NCBI RefSeq assembly: GCF_963691685.1
Contig: NZ_OY829290.1
Coordinates: 4,057,001 to 4,121,000 of the forward strand
Direction of reading: 5' to 3'
DNA length: 64,000 bases
DNA from: Thalassovita sp.
GTDB lineage: Bacteria; Pseudomonadota; Alphaproteobacteria; Rhodobacterales; Rhodobacteraceae
Positions within the stretch are counted from its first letter, which is position 1. Every line of letters begins with the position of its first letter. This document shows positions 23,205-31,667 of the stretch, one piece after another. The position numbers were made by a program, and so were the translations under genes. The notes under the pieces were generated by a model that ran no database searches, was not told where the DNA came from, and saw only the letters and a program-made list of their open reading frames with translations.

Positions 23205-24140
23205 TCGGGGCAATCCTGTCAGCAGATCCTGCAGCGGTGTGAAAGTGACAGAAAGGATCCGGGCCTGCGCCGTCGTCCCTTCTGCGGTTTGCCCCGCCCA
23301 GCCCTGCAATCGCTGATCCGCGGCCCAAAGGTTAAAGAACAGATAGCTCGGCACCGCGGGTAATGCTGAGCTCTCCGCCCGAACCTCATGCAACAGCCGC
23401 CCCTCGACAAACCAGCGCAGCCTGTCGGGATGCCATTCAAAGGCATAAAGCCTCGGACCATCCGCAGCATCAAACCCCAGCGGCACCACGTGACTGTTCA
23501 ACGCACCATCCACCCACCAAGACAGGTGCAGCTTGCGGGTGTCTTTCCCAAGAAACTCGATATCAATTTCATCATGACGGGTGCCATAATAGGGGCCTGT
23601 GTAAGTGAAAAACCCGGTCACCACCCCAGCGCCACGCGCCGGCTGCATCAGAGCCTCATAGCGACCAAAGTGGCTGGTGGCCGTCCGCCTGAGCGATGCG
23701 CCGGCAAACCCGTTGTCTTGGTTTTTTTGTGGCCTGAGCCTCAGCGTTGCACCCGCTGAAATCCGGACGTTCCTGCGTTCCCAATCGGTGTCAAAGTCCG
23801 GATGCGAAAACTGATAATCGGCAATATGCCAGTCGTGCCTGTTGGGTGGGTCAAAACGCTCTGTAAAGCCTTCATTCCTCAATTCACCGCTTCCTTGCGC
23901 GCGCAACACTGGCATGACCAGCGAGTTTGATCCTGGCGCCTCCACCCCTCTGCCCGGTTCAAAAGGCAAGCGCGCCCCGATACAGGCGTCACACGGGTAT
24001 GGCTGTTGTGCCCCGTCGGCGTTTGCAACGGCTTCATCCGTCTGCCCTGCACGCAAATCCAGCGCAGGTGCCGGATTGGCGAGGGACACACCCAAAGCCA
24101 GCGCCAGACGCCAAAACCCTAGCCATTTGATCGACCCCAT
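23154..24140 (-). CDS. Secreted glycoside hydrolase family 16 enzyme
   Basis: 328 residues. Signal-peptide-like N-terminus (WLGFWRLALALGVSLANPAPA) and a 60-residue variable region with two cysteines. The GH16 jelly roll follows, with the catalytic motif HDEIDIEFLGKD (Glu191 nucleophile, Asp193, Glu195 acid/base), ASLRRTATSHFGRYEALMQP before it and HTYxxxW-like YAFEWHPDRLRWFVEG after it. GH16 enzymes cut beta-1,3 or beta-1,3-1,4 glucans or related polymers; ExoK of Sinorhizobium is an example that trims exopolysaccharide. Here it stands at the left end of a glycan-like gene block and may cut the polymer made there. Confidence 0.9.
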   Translation of the reverse strand: MGSIKWLGFWRLALALGVSLANPAPALDLRAGQTDEAVANADGAQQPYPCDACIGARLPFEPGRGVEAPGSNSLVMPVLRAQGSGELRNEGFTERFDPPNRHDWHIADYQFSHPDFDTDWERRNVRISAGATLRLRPQKNQDNGFAGASLRRTATSHFGRYEALMQPARGAGVVTGFFTYTGPYYGTRHDEIDIEFLGKDTRKLHLSWWVDGALNSHVVPLGFDAADGPRLYAFEWHPDRLRWFVEGRLLHEVRAESSALPAVPSYLFFNLWAADQRLQGWAGQTAEGTTAQARILSVTFTPLQDLLTGLPRSQTGDDRRYREDAERG

Positions 24141-24157
24141 ATCTCTGCCCCGTCAAG

Positions 24158-24173
24158 GTTAACATTCGTTAAC
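24158..24173. promoter_or_regulatory. GTTAAC direct repeat upstream of the GH16 gene
   Basis: GTTAAC at 24158-24163 and 24168-24173, spaced 10 bases (one helical turn), in the 149-base gap between the GH16 start and the OmpA-like stop. This could be a regulator site; it is not a CtrA site as the inner spacing of TTAA is 6, not 7. Confidence 0.3.
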
Positions 24174-24289
24174 ACTAACGGTGCAACGAGACAGTTTTCT
24201 GCAAATTTTCAGTAGTTATGGTTAATGGATTGGTCTCGCACCGCCGGCCTCTTTACCAACGCAGGTATCCCAAGGTTTAGATAAGGAAC

Positions 24290-24835
24290 TTAACGCACAC
24301 AGGTCTTTGCCCAGAGCTCAACCCGGCGATTTTCCACCGCCGTTGTTGCAAACCCGGCGAGCGGTTGCGCCTCCCCAACACCCAGCACCTCCTGCACCCG
24401 CGTTGGATCGTCCAGCTGCGCCTTCAACACCTCAGCCACTTGCGTGGCTCGTTGCAAAGACAGGGCTTCATTCACCGAAGCACCGCCGACACTATCAGAA
24501 TGACCGACCAACCTGAGGCAGGTCTGGCGCATCAATGAAATGTTCAGAACCTCAGACAGTTGCGCGATCTGAGCTTTCGCCGCCGCATCCAGACGGCTGC
24601 CGCCAGCGGGGAAGAACACATGCGATTCCCGCATCCGCGCCGCAAGACCCTCCGCAGCGCTGGCGCCGTCTGCTTCACCCGACGGGCAGCCTTCAGCAAT
24701 CAACTGATATTGTGCATAGATTTGGTCACACACCGCCTGCGCGGGCTGTGATGAGACCGGGCTCCCCCAGGTCAACAACAACGACACAGGCCATACGAGC
24801 CACCACAGTCTTCGATCTAACGTGAAACGATTCAT
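24290..24835 (-). CDS. Secreted OmpA-family protein
   Basis: 181 residues from ATG 24835, which carries a strong GGAGG six bases upstream. N-terminal signal peptide (LWWLVWPVSLLLTWGSPVSS). The C-terminal 110 residues are an OmpA-like peptidoglycan-binding domain: ESHVFFPAGGSRLDAAAKAQ, RLVGHSDSVGG, NEALSLQRATQVAEVLKAQL and ENRRVELWAKTC. No beta-barrel or membrane anchor is present. It probably binds peptidoglycan in the periplasm and may anchor the envelope machinery encoded next to it. Confidence 0.88.
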   Translation of the reverse strand: MNRFTLDRRLWWLVWPVSLLLTWGSPVSSQPAQAVCDQIYAQYQLIAEGCPSGEADGASAAEGLAARMRESHVFFPAGGSRLDAAAKAQIAQLSEVLNISLMRQTCLRLVGHSDSVGGASVNEALSLQRATQVAEVLKAQLDDPTRVQEVLGVGEAQPLAGFATTAVENRRVELWAKTCVR

Positions 24836-25034
24836 TGGGACCTCCGTCGCTGAAACTAGCAGCCCCGTGCTAACGAAAGGTGAACGGATCGCAGCGATCG
24901 GGTAGCCGACGCGCGCAGCCAAACGCCACCCGACGCAAACGAAATAATCACGCAGCCATTAACTGATTGTTGTGATTCTTCACACAACGGTGGAGCTATC
25001 AACGGCTCTGCGGGGCCTGAAGGAGGCAACGAAT

Positions 25035-26180
25035 ATGCAGGACACAAAACCATCACGCCACACCTGGATCGACGGGCTACGCCTGTGCGCCGGCGTGTCG
25101 ATGGTGGGACTGCATGCTACGTCAAATTCTGCCGGGTTGCCGTTCCCGGAGGCCACAGCGGCGGAGCGGATTGCCCCAATGCTGCTACGCGCCGTCCTTT
25201 ATATGGCCCGGACAGAGCTGTTTTTGCTGATTTCAGTGTTCCTCTTGCTGCTGTCGCTGGATCGACGACCGCGTGGGTACCGGGCCACGATGGCGCAACA
25301 AGCCCGCCGGCTGCTGCCGCCGTTTGTCTTTTGGACCCTGTTTTACGCCCTTTATAACCTGTTGAAAGCGAGCGCTTTTAATTACCATCCGCAGGCGTTG
25401 GCTCAGCTGACAGATCCCGTAGCATGGGCAGGCTTCCTAGTCTTGGGGGATGTGAAGTATCACATGCATTTCATCCCAACGCTGATGGGCCTACTGCTGC
25501 TTTATCCACTGTTTCTGACCGCCGTGACGCGCCCTTGGATGGGGCTATTGGTCGTCTTCGGCCTGCTTGCAAAATGGCATCTGGACGCCTGGGCCTACAG
25601 CACGCTTTGGGACAGTCCCAGCCTGCCCTATGTGCTACGCGCGATAAAAATCCTGAGCTACAGCGGCTACGGGTTTGCGGCTGCTGCCCTCGCTGGCCTG
25701 TGGCTGAGACACGGGTCAAAGTTGGCCAAGCAGACCCTCTGGCCCCTTCTCACGATCTGTATCGTTTTCGCACTGGTGCTTCTGGGGCTGAAGCTGCAAG
25801 CCATGGTGATCGTCATTCAGACCGGCGCTTGGGCCTACGGAAATGAACCGGGCTATTGGGCGGACTTTCTGATGCCCTTGGTCTTGATGAGCCTCACCAT
25901 GCTGCTGTGTGGTCGCAATTGGCCTGAAAAACTCTCGGTCTGGGCGCCCTATTCCTTCGGCATTTACCTGTGCCACCCCACTTTTCTCGATCTCGCCGAA
26001 ATCTGAATCCCTGCAAGCTGGTCACCAACCCAGCACGTCGCGGCGAAGATCGCCTTCACCCTACCAATGACCATTTGTCTGATCCGCACAATTGCCCGTA
26101 GCCGACATCTCGGCTGGACCATCGGGCTTGGTCCATTGCCCCAATTCACCGTGCCGAAGCGGCAGTCGCTGCGCCCCTGA
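25035..26180 (+). pseudogene. Acyltransferase-3 family protein interrupted by an in-frame TGA
   Basis: Reading from ATG 25035 (AAGGAGG upstream) gives 323 residues of a multi-pass acyltransferase-3 protein (WIDGLRLCAGVSMVGLHATS, TELFLLISVFLLLL, MHFIPTLMGLLLLYPLFL, PYSFGIYLCHPTFLDLAEI), then TGA at 26004-26006. The same frame stays open for 57 more codons to TGA 26178, encoding a hydrophobic helix and RSRHLGWTIGLGPLP, which looks like the missing C-terminus. The next gene's ribosome site starts right after 26180, confirming the original end. Full length would be 381 residues. The class O-acetylates or succinylates surface glycans. A truncated protein, a recent mutation or a base-call error are all possible. 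Confidence 0.8.
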
Positions 26181-26192
26181 AAGGAGAACTCC

Positions 26193-27692
26193 ATGCTCAT
26201 CAACGCCGAAACCTACGGTCGCATCTCAATCCTGCGGGCCAGTTCTTATCGGCTGACGTCATCGGACCTTGGTCCATTGCTCACGGCGCGTGAACAAATG
26301 ATGAACGATGGCAGCGCAGCCATGATTGTTGACCTCGCCAAAGTGCGGCGGGTCACCTATGCTGGCTTAGGGGCACTGGTTGAATTTACCGCGCAGTTCA
26401 AACTTGGCCAGCCTCTGGCCTTCTGCAATGCCAATGCCTCTGTGCACCGGTTCATCCGCCAAAGCCCCGCCGAGCAGCTGTTGCCCTACTATAAAACCGT
26501 TGATGAAGTGTTGCAAACCAGCGATTTCCGCCGCTGCCAGCTGGCCGGCACCAAAGCGCTGTTGCTCTGCGCCGGCAAAGGCACCCGCATGGCCCCGCTC
26601 AGCGACGACACGCCAAAACCGATGCTGGAACTGTTCGGCAAGCCGATCCTGTCGCACCTGCTGCAGCATCTGGGACGCTTCGGCATTCAGGATGTGATGC
26701 TAAACCCCGGTCATCTTGGCGATCAGATCGTGCAGAACGTGCCACGATCCCCATCACACAGATTGCAGTTTTTCAACGAAGGCCAACAAACGCCGCAGGG
26801 CTGGCAGGCCCATGCCATCGGATCCGCCAGCACCCTTGCCCGGTTGCAGCACCGCCACAATGCCATCGATGATGATGTGTTTGTGCTCTGTGGCGATGCG
26901 CTGACAGATATCGATCTGGCAGACATGATGCGGCTGCACAAATCCAGCGGCGCTGAGGTCACAATCGCCGCCCGCAAGGTGCCACGTGCGGAGTGTTCCA
27001 AATACGGGATCCTGCAGATTGACCGCAGCGGGCGCATCCGGGCATTTCAAGAAAAACCGCAGCCACAAGAGGCGAAATCAACCCTTGCCAGCGCCGGTAT
27101 CTACATCATCAACCCGCGCGCCCTGACCGGTCTGGGAACTGCAGAGGGCCTTGATATTGCAACAGACCTCCTGCTCGCGATTATGAAACGTGGCGGCCAT
27201 CTGCACAGCTATGTTGCAGATTTTGAATGGGTCGACATGGGCAACCCGAAGGATTACGCACTAGCCCATTTTATGGCGCTCCGTGGCGAGGTGAAAACAC
27301 TGTCGCCCTCGGGCGAACAGAAACGCCCCGGAATCTGGATCGCGCCGGAGGCGCGGGTGTCACGCCGCGCCAAACTCACACCACCCTGTTACATCGGCCC
27401 CGGGGCAACCGTGGACGCCGGGGTTGAGCTGCAAGGCCCCTGCGTCATCGGCGCCGGCAGCCGGTTGAGCGGCCCCTGCCTGATTTCAAACAGCGTTGTC
27501 CAACCCCGCACCTGGGTCAAACCCGGCGCCTGGGTTGAAGGGCAAATCACCTCTGCCCGCTGGTCGGTAGAACACAAAACCGCAACGGGGCAAAAACCAC
27601 GCCCCTCCTTCGCGCGTTTGGATCAAATTGGTGCCGCCGACACCCCTCCCCCTGCGCTGCAGCAGTCAGGTATGTCAGAGGTTTCGGCATGA
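26193..27692 (+). CDS. STAS domain fused to a sugar-phosphate nucleotidyltransferase
   Basis: 499 residues. Residues 1-110 form a STAS-like domain (GSAAMIVDLAKVRRVTYAGL, GALVEFTAQF); the usual phosphorylated Ser region reads TYAG, so classic anti-anti-sigma phosphorylation is unlikely. Residues 120-345 are a nucleotidyltransferase: LLLCAGKGTRMAPLSDDTPK, VLCGDALTDID, FQEKPQPQEA, SAGIYIINPRAL and FEWVDMGNPKDY. Residues 370-455 are a left-handed beta-helix (YIGPGATVDAGVELQGPCVI). It should make an NDP-sugar for the glycan pathway here. Ribosome site AAGGAGAACTCC precedes ATG. The next gene overlaps by ATGA. The fusion is one I have not seen described. Confidence 0.88.
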   Translation: MLINAETYGRISILRASSYRLTSSDLGPLLTAREQMMNDGSAAMIVDLAKVRRVTYAGLGALVEFTAQFKLGQPLAFCNANASVHRFIRQSPAEQLLPYYKTVDEVLQTSDFRRCQLAGTKALLLCAGKGTRMAPLSDDTPKPMLELFGKPILSHLLQHLGRFGIQDVMLNPGHLGDQIVQNVPRSPSHRLQFFNEGQQTPQGWQAHAIGSASTLARLQHRHNAIDDDVFVLCGDALTDIDLADMMRLHKSSGAEVTIAARKVPRAECSKYGILQIDRSGRIRAFQEKPQPQEAKSTLASAGIYIINPRALTGLGTAEGLDIATDLLLAIMKRGGHLHSYVADFEWVDMGNPKDYALAHFMALRGEVKTLSPSGEQKRPGIWIAPEARVSRRAKLTPPCYIGPGATVDAGVELQGPCVIGAGSRLSGPCLISNSVVQPRTWVKPGAWVEGQITSARWSVEHKTATGQKPRPSFARLDQIGAADTPPPALQQSGMSEVSA

Positions 27693-28435
27693 AACACCTG
27701 AGTCTGCTGTTATTGCTAATGCTACCCAGCCCAATCTGGGCAGAAGATCGCTTCTGGATTTTATGGGAACGCTATCGCCACGTCGGGCAAGACTGTCCAA
27801 ATGGAGCTGGTTGTATCGTCAAACGCGAGTTTGTCAGCCGTCCACTGACGCCAGAATACCCCGCCAATATCTACCGCATGTTCGGTGTGATGGATCCCCG
27901 GAGCAGCGCATTGCCGGTCGAGGCTGAGCACCCCGATGCCCCTGCGGTCTGCACGCCACAGCAGACACAGTTGGCCGTTGGCTTTGACCCGTTGGAATTG
28001 CCGCGATCCCTGAAGATTGAAGCCCTGCGGGGAATTGAGGCGATCCATGTCGATCTGACCAACCTGAAGTCCCCGCCGGGATTTTCCAACAGTTTTGGTT
28101 CTGAGATACATCGTGACTTCGTAGCGATGCTAACAAAGGCCGGGATTCACGTCGTTGACAAGGACACCATCGCCACTGTGCCAGGCCACCCCACGATGAG
28201 CCTGTTTTTCTCAATGCGCGATCCGGACGGTCACTGCCTCTATGAATACTCGGTCTTCGCCAGCCTCAGCCAAGAGGTGATGCTGGCGCGTGACATTCGG
28301 ATCAAAATCACCGCAGGGGTGTGGTCTTTTTCGACCGGCTCCACGGCTAAGAATCACCGCGGCGACGAACGCAGCGCAATTCTTCGGGTGGCTGAAGCCT
28401 TCATTCGCGATCACAGGCAGGTAAATCCCCGCTAA
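27689..28435 (+). CDS. Secreted protein of unknown function
   Basis: 248 residues. A clear signal peptide (MKHLSLLLLLMLPSPIWA) puts it in the periplasm. The rest has no motif I recognise: two cysteines near CPNGAGCIVKREF, CTPQQTQ, then a C-terminal half with IRIKITAGVWSFSTGS and SAILRVAEAFIRDHR. The alternation of beta strands and a final helix (DFVAMLTKAGIHVVDKDTIA) is reminiscent of small envelope assembly proteins, but this is a guess. Its start overlaps the nucleotidyltransferase stop by 4 bases, so it belongs to the same operon. Confidence 0.75.
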   Translation: MKHLSLLLLLMLPSPIWAEDRFWILWERYRHVGQDCPNGAGCIVKREFVSRPLTPEYPANIYRMFGVMDPRSSALPVEAEHPDAPAVCTPQQTQLAVGFDPLELPRSLKIEALRGIEAIHVDLTNLKSPPGFSNSFGSEIHRDFVAMLTKAGIHVVDKDTIATVPGHPTMSLFFSMRDPDGHCLYEYSVFASLSQEVMLARDIRIKITAGVWSFSTGSTAKNHRGDERSAILRVAEAFIRDHRQVNPR

Positions 28436-28465
28436 CCCCTTCGTTCTCCGGCTTTGAGGCATAAC

Positions 28466-30271
28466 ATGCAGAGCGCCTATTTTTCAAAATTTGAGTATCG
28501 AAAGCCGCCGCATTTTCCGCCCTTATCACCGTTGCGTCAGGCCGCCTGGCACTTCTGCGCCGGGTTAACCATCGGCTTCCTCGCGTTGTATCTGCATTGG
28601 CGCTGGACGGCGTCACTCAATCCTGAGGCGATGATATTCTCGGTCGCAGTCGCCACTGCTGAGACGCTGTTTGCACTCGGCACCCTATTGTTTTTCTACG
28701 ATATTTGGCAGGAAGGCGACACGCCGGACGCGTCTGCCACATCCGACATCACCGATAATGCTAATACGCAACCAAGGCCAATCACCCGGATCGATATTTT
28801 CGTCACAACCTTTGACGAGGGCTGCGAGGTGGTCGCGCCAACTCTGGCCGCCGCACAGGCCGTGCGCTGCCCAACCGGTTGCGACTTGCAGATCTACCTG
28901 CTGGATGACGGAGCCAGACCCGCGATGGCCAAACTGGCAGAGCGCTACGGCGCCCGCTACCTGTCGCGTACGTCCAATATCGGGTTCAAAGCAGGCAACC
29001 TGCGCAATGGGCTGTTTCATAGCAGCGGTGATTTCGTCGTAATTTGTGATGCCGACACACGGCTTTTCCCAAGCTTCTTGGACAATACACTTGGCTATTT
29101 TCGTGATCCTAGCGTGGCCTGGGTACAGACCCCACATTGGTTCTATGACCTTCCCCGTGGCCAGACCGCCATCGCAATTCTGTTGCGAATTGCCCCGAAA
29201 TGCCCTCGATGGCTGCGCAAATGGGTGTACCGCATCACCACCAGACACCGTTTTGCGGTGGACCCTTTTCTCAGTGAACCCACCGTCTTTTTTGATCTGA
29301 TCCAACGGAGGCGCAATCGCAACTACGCATCCTTTTGCTGTGGCGCCGCATCGATCCACCGCAGGGAAGCGATTTTTGAAACCGCGCTTTTAGGTCAGAG
29401 GCGCACGAACCTGCTGCAGGCGCAAAATCTAAACATAAACGCGGCGCAGCTGCGGCATAGGTCGGGTCTGGAACCCTATCGGTTTCACGTCTCAGAGGAC
29501 CTCTATACGTCAATTGAACTGCATAGTGTGCAAGGTCACCCCTGGCGCTCGGTCTACCATCCGCAGCCAGAGGCAAAAATGCTTTCCCCGCAAAGTGCCA
29601 AGGCCTTTTGCACCCAACGTTTAAAATACGCCGGCGGTAGCATCGATCTGATCCTGCGCCGCAATCCCATTTTCCGCTGCGGCATGCCCTGGCGACATCG
29701 TCTGCATTACGCGGCCACATTCTATGCACATCTGTCCGTATTTTGGACGCCACTGCTCCTCATGGCCCCCGCCTATTCGCTGCTAACAGGCCAAGCACCG
29801 GTCGTGGCCTATTCCGCCAGCTTCTTTCTACATTTTTTACCGATGGTTTTTGCCAATGAACTGGCCATGATCCTGACCAGCAAGGGCCATAGCCTCACCA
29901 ATGGCCGCTGCTTGTCAGTCTCAACGCTACCATTGCAACTCAAAGCATTCTGGCTGGTGGCCCGTGGACATCGGCCGCAATTTCCACCAACGCCCAAAAC
30001 CCTGTCCACAACCGAAGACATGCGGTTTCTTCGACCAAACCTGGTGCTTGCCGTTGCCTTATGTTTGATCGGCCTCTTTGGCATTTGGCAATTTCTGATG
30101 GGAAGCCCGAACTTTAGCCTGTCACTGCTCTTGGTGAACCTGTTTTGGCTCACCTGGAATTGCATCCTGCTACTCCAGCTCCCTTTTGCCGCCTGGCTGC
30201 ACGCATTAGGCAGGTCGCCTGCCCCTCATCCCGCTCACTTGTCCCCACAAATGAAGGAAGCAATGACATGA
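28466..30271 (+). CDS. Membrane glycosyltransferase family 2, cellulose-synthase-like
   Basis: 601 residues from ATG 28466 (GAGG six bases upstream; a TTG frame start lies 12 bases earlier). Two membrane helices, then a GT-A domain with LLDDGARPAM (Asp147-148), VICDADTRLF (Asp195, Asp197) and the catalytic-base region HVSEDLYTS (Asp345), followed by four or more membrane helices. It resembles BcsA and curdlan-type processive synthases that couple chain growth to export. The substrate-tunnel motif Q-x-x-R-W is changed to QRLKY (384-388). There is no PilZ domain, so no direct c-di-GMP control. GC is lower than in flanking housekeeping genes. The next gene overlaps by ATGA. Confidence 0.88.
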   Translation: MQSAYFSKFEYRKPPHFPPLSPLRQAAWHFCAGLTIGFLALYLHWRWTASLNPEAMIFSVAVATAETLFALGTLLFFYDIWQEGDTPDASATSDITDNANTQPRPITRIDIFVTTFDEGCEVVAPTLAAAQAVRCPTGCDLQIYLLDDGARPAMAKLAERYGARYLSRTSNIGFKAGNLRNGLFHSSGDFVVICDADTRLFPSFLDNTLGYFRDPSVAWVQTPHWFYDLPRGQTAIAILLRIAPKCPRWLRKWVYRITTRHRFAVDPFLSEPTVFFDLIQRRRNRNYASFCCGAASIHRREAIFETALLGQRRTNLLQAQNLNINAAQLRHRSGLEPYRFHVSEDLYTSIELHSVQGHPWRSVYHPQPEAKMLSPQSAKAFCTQRLKYAGGSIDLILRRNPIFRCGMPWRHRLHYAATFYAHLSVFWTPLLLMAPAYSLLTGQAPVVAYSASFFLHFLPMVFANELAMILTSKGHSLTNGRCLSVSTLPLQLKAFWLVARGHRPQFPPTPKTLSTTEDMRFLRPNLVLAVALCLIGLFGIWQFLMGSPNFSLSLLLVNLFWLTWNCILLLQLPFAAWLHALGRSPAPHPAHLSPQMKEAMT

Positions 30272-31569
30272 GTCGCGCCACAAAAAACCTTTCCAGTCTG
30301 GTCTTTTGCGCAGGTCTGGCCGCCACAGCGGGATTTGCTATTTTGTCTGACGAAGGGTTCAGCTCCACAACACCCTACGCAGCCTTCCCTACCGAAAACG
30401 CTCTACTCGCGCTCAAACCTGGGCGCAGCCTAACGGCCGAAGACCACCGGGCCGCAGCGAAAGCGTGGCAATATTTTGAACAAAACTACCGTCCGGAGAC
30501 TGGGTTAGTAGATGCGGTGGCGGGCTTCCCCTCTGGAACACTTTGGGATCAGGGATCCTACCTGCTGGCTCTTATGGCCGCGCAAAAGCTTGACCTGATC
30601 ACAGATGCGGCTTTCAAGCTAAGGGTCGGATCTCTTTTAATGAGTATCAAATCAATCGAGCTCTTTGAGGGGAAGCTCCCGAACAAAGTCTACAACACGC
30701 AGACGCTTGCGATGGTTGACTACCAAAACCAACCTGTTCCTGGCGGGATTGGCTGGTCGGCACTTGATGTTGCGCGGCTGCTCTCGGCTTTCCGTATGCT
30801 GGAAGTTCATCATCCTGAGTTTGGCGCGGACCTTCGGGCAATCTTGACACAATGGGATCTGAGCGCCATGGCGCGCGAAGGCAGGCTTTATGGCGCCCAT
30901 GCGACGGAATCCGGAACGGAATACTTGCAGGAAGGACGCATTGGGTATGAACAATATGGCGCTCGTGCCGCCGCGCTTTGGGGCTTGGATGTCCTGGATG
31001 CGGTAAGTGCCAAGCCAATTGTACAATGGCGCCAAGTTGCAGGGGTTTCATTGCCGATAGACCGCCGCAGTTCGGTGCGGTTTACTGCCATCACCCCAAC
31101 GCTTAGCGAACCGTTTTTCTTGCAGGCTCTCGAATTTGGCCTTTCGGCCGAGGGGCACCTGATGACCACGAGAGTGTATCAGGCACAGGAAAACCGATTT
31201 CGCGATAGCGGCATCCCAACAATGGTGTCAGAAACCCATATCGATCAGCCGCCACATTTTCTCTACACGTCGATCTTCAGCAATGGGGAAGACTGGGCGG
31301 TTGTGGACGAAAGCGGCGAAATGTATCCGGACTTGCGCAGCATAAGCCTAAAAGCCACCTTCGCCTGGGACGCTATTTTTGAAACAGGCTACACACAAAT
31401 GATCCGGCAGCAATTGGCCGATCTTGCTCATCCTGCAGGTTGGGCCTCTGGCAAATACGAAACAGATCTGCACCCGAATAAAATCTATACCGCCAATACA
31501 AATGCCGTGGTTTTGCAGGCGCTTTACTATAAGCAGTTTGGGCCGATGCTGACATCAACGTCCCGCTAA
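30268..31569 (+). CDS. DUF3131 protein, copy 1
   Basis: 433 residues from ATG 30268, which overlaps the glycosyltransferase stop. One N-terminal signal or anchor helix (LVFCAGLAATAGFAILS), then a DUF3131 domain: RAAAKAWQYFEQNYRPETGL, SGTLWDQGSYLLALMAAQKL, SIKSIELFEGKLPNKVYNTQ and GGIGWSALDVARLLSAFRML. The repeated helical pattern suggests an alpha/alpha toroid like that of glycan hydrolases or lyases; the family has no established function. A paralogue is at 33074-34765 on the other strand. Hand count of line 30901-30960 gives 31 GC of 60, low for the window. Periplasmic polymer editing is a plausible role. Confidence 0.83.
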   Translation: MSRATKNLSSLVFCAGLAATAGFAILSDEGFSSTTPYAAFPTENALLALKPGRSLTAEDHRAAAKAWQYFEQNYRPETGLVDAVAGFPSGTLWDQGSYLLALMAAQKLDLITDAAFKLRVGSLLMSIKSIELFEGKLPNKVYNTQTLAMVDYQNQPVPGGIGWSALDVARLLSAFRMLEVHHPEFGADLRAILTQWDLSAMAREGRLYGAHATESGTEYLQEGRIGYEQYGARAAALWGLDVLDAVSAKPIVQWRQVAGVSLPIDRRSSVRFTAITPTLSEPFFLQALEFGLSAEGHLMTTRVYQAQENRFRDSGIPTMVSETHIDQPPHFLYTSIFSNGEDWAVVDESGEMYPDLRSISLKATFAWDAIFETGYTQMIRQQLADLAHPAGWASGKYETDLHPNKIYTANTNAVVLQALYYKQFGPMLTSTSR

Positions 31570-31667
31570 ACGGGCTCCAGAGAAGCGCGTTTGAGCTACA
31601 TCCAAGGGACGCCTCATCTTCTTTGCGTGTGGTTCGAATAGCGCACACTTGCCGGCATCAGGGTAGG

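Noticed and set aside
24158..24173. GTTAAC repeats as a CtrA binding site
   Set aside because: CtrA needs TTAA-N7-TTAA; here the spacing is 6. Kept only as an unassigned repeat.
26004..26006. TGA read as selenocysteine in the acyltransferase
   Set aside because: Acyltransferase-3 proteins are not selenoproteins, and I saw no stable SECIS-like stem immediately after the codon. A nonsense change or base error is simpler.
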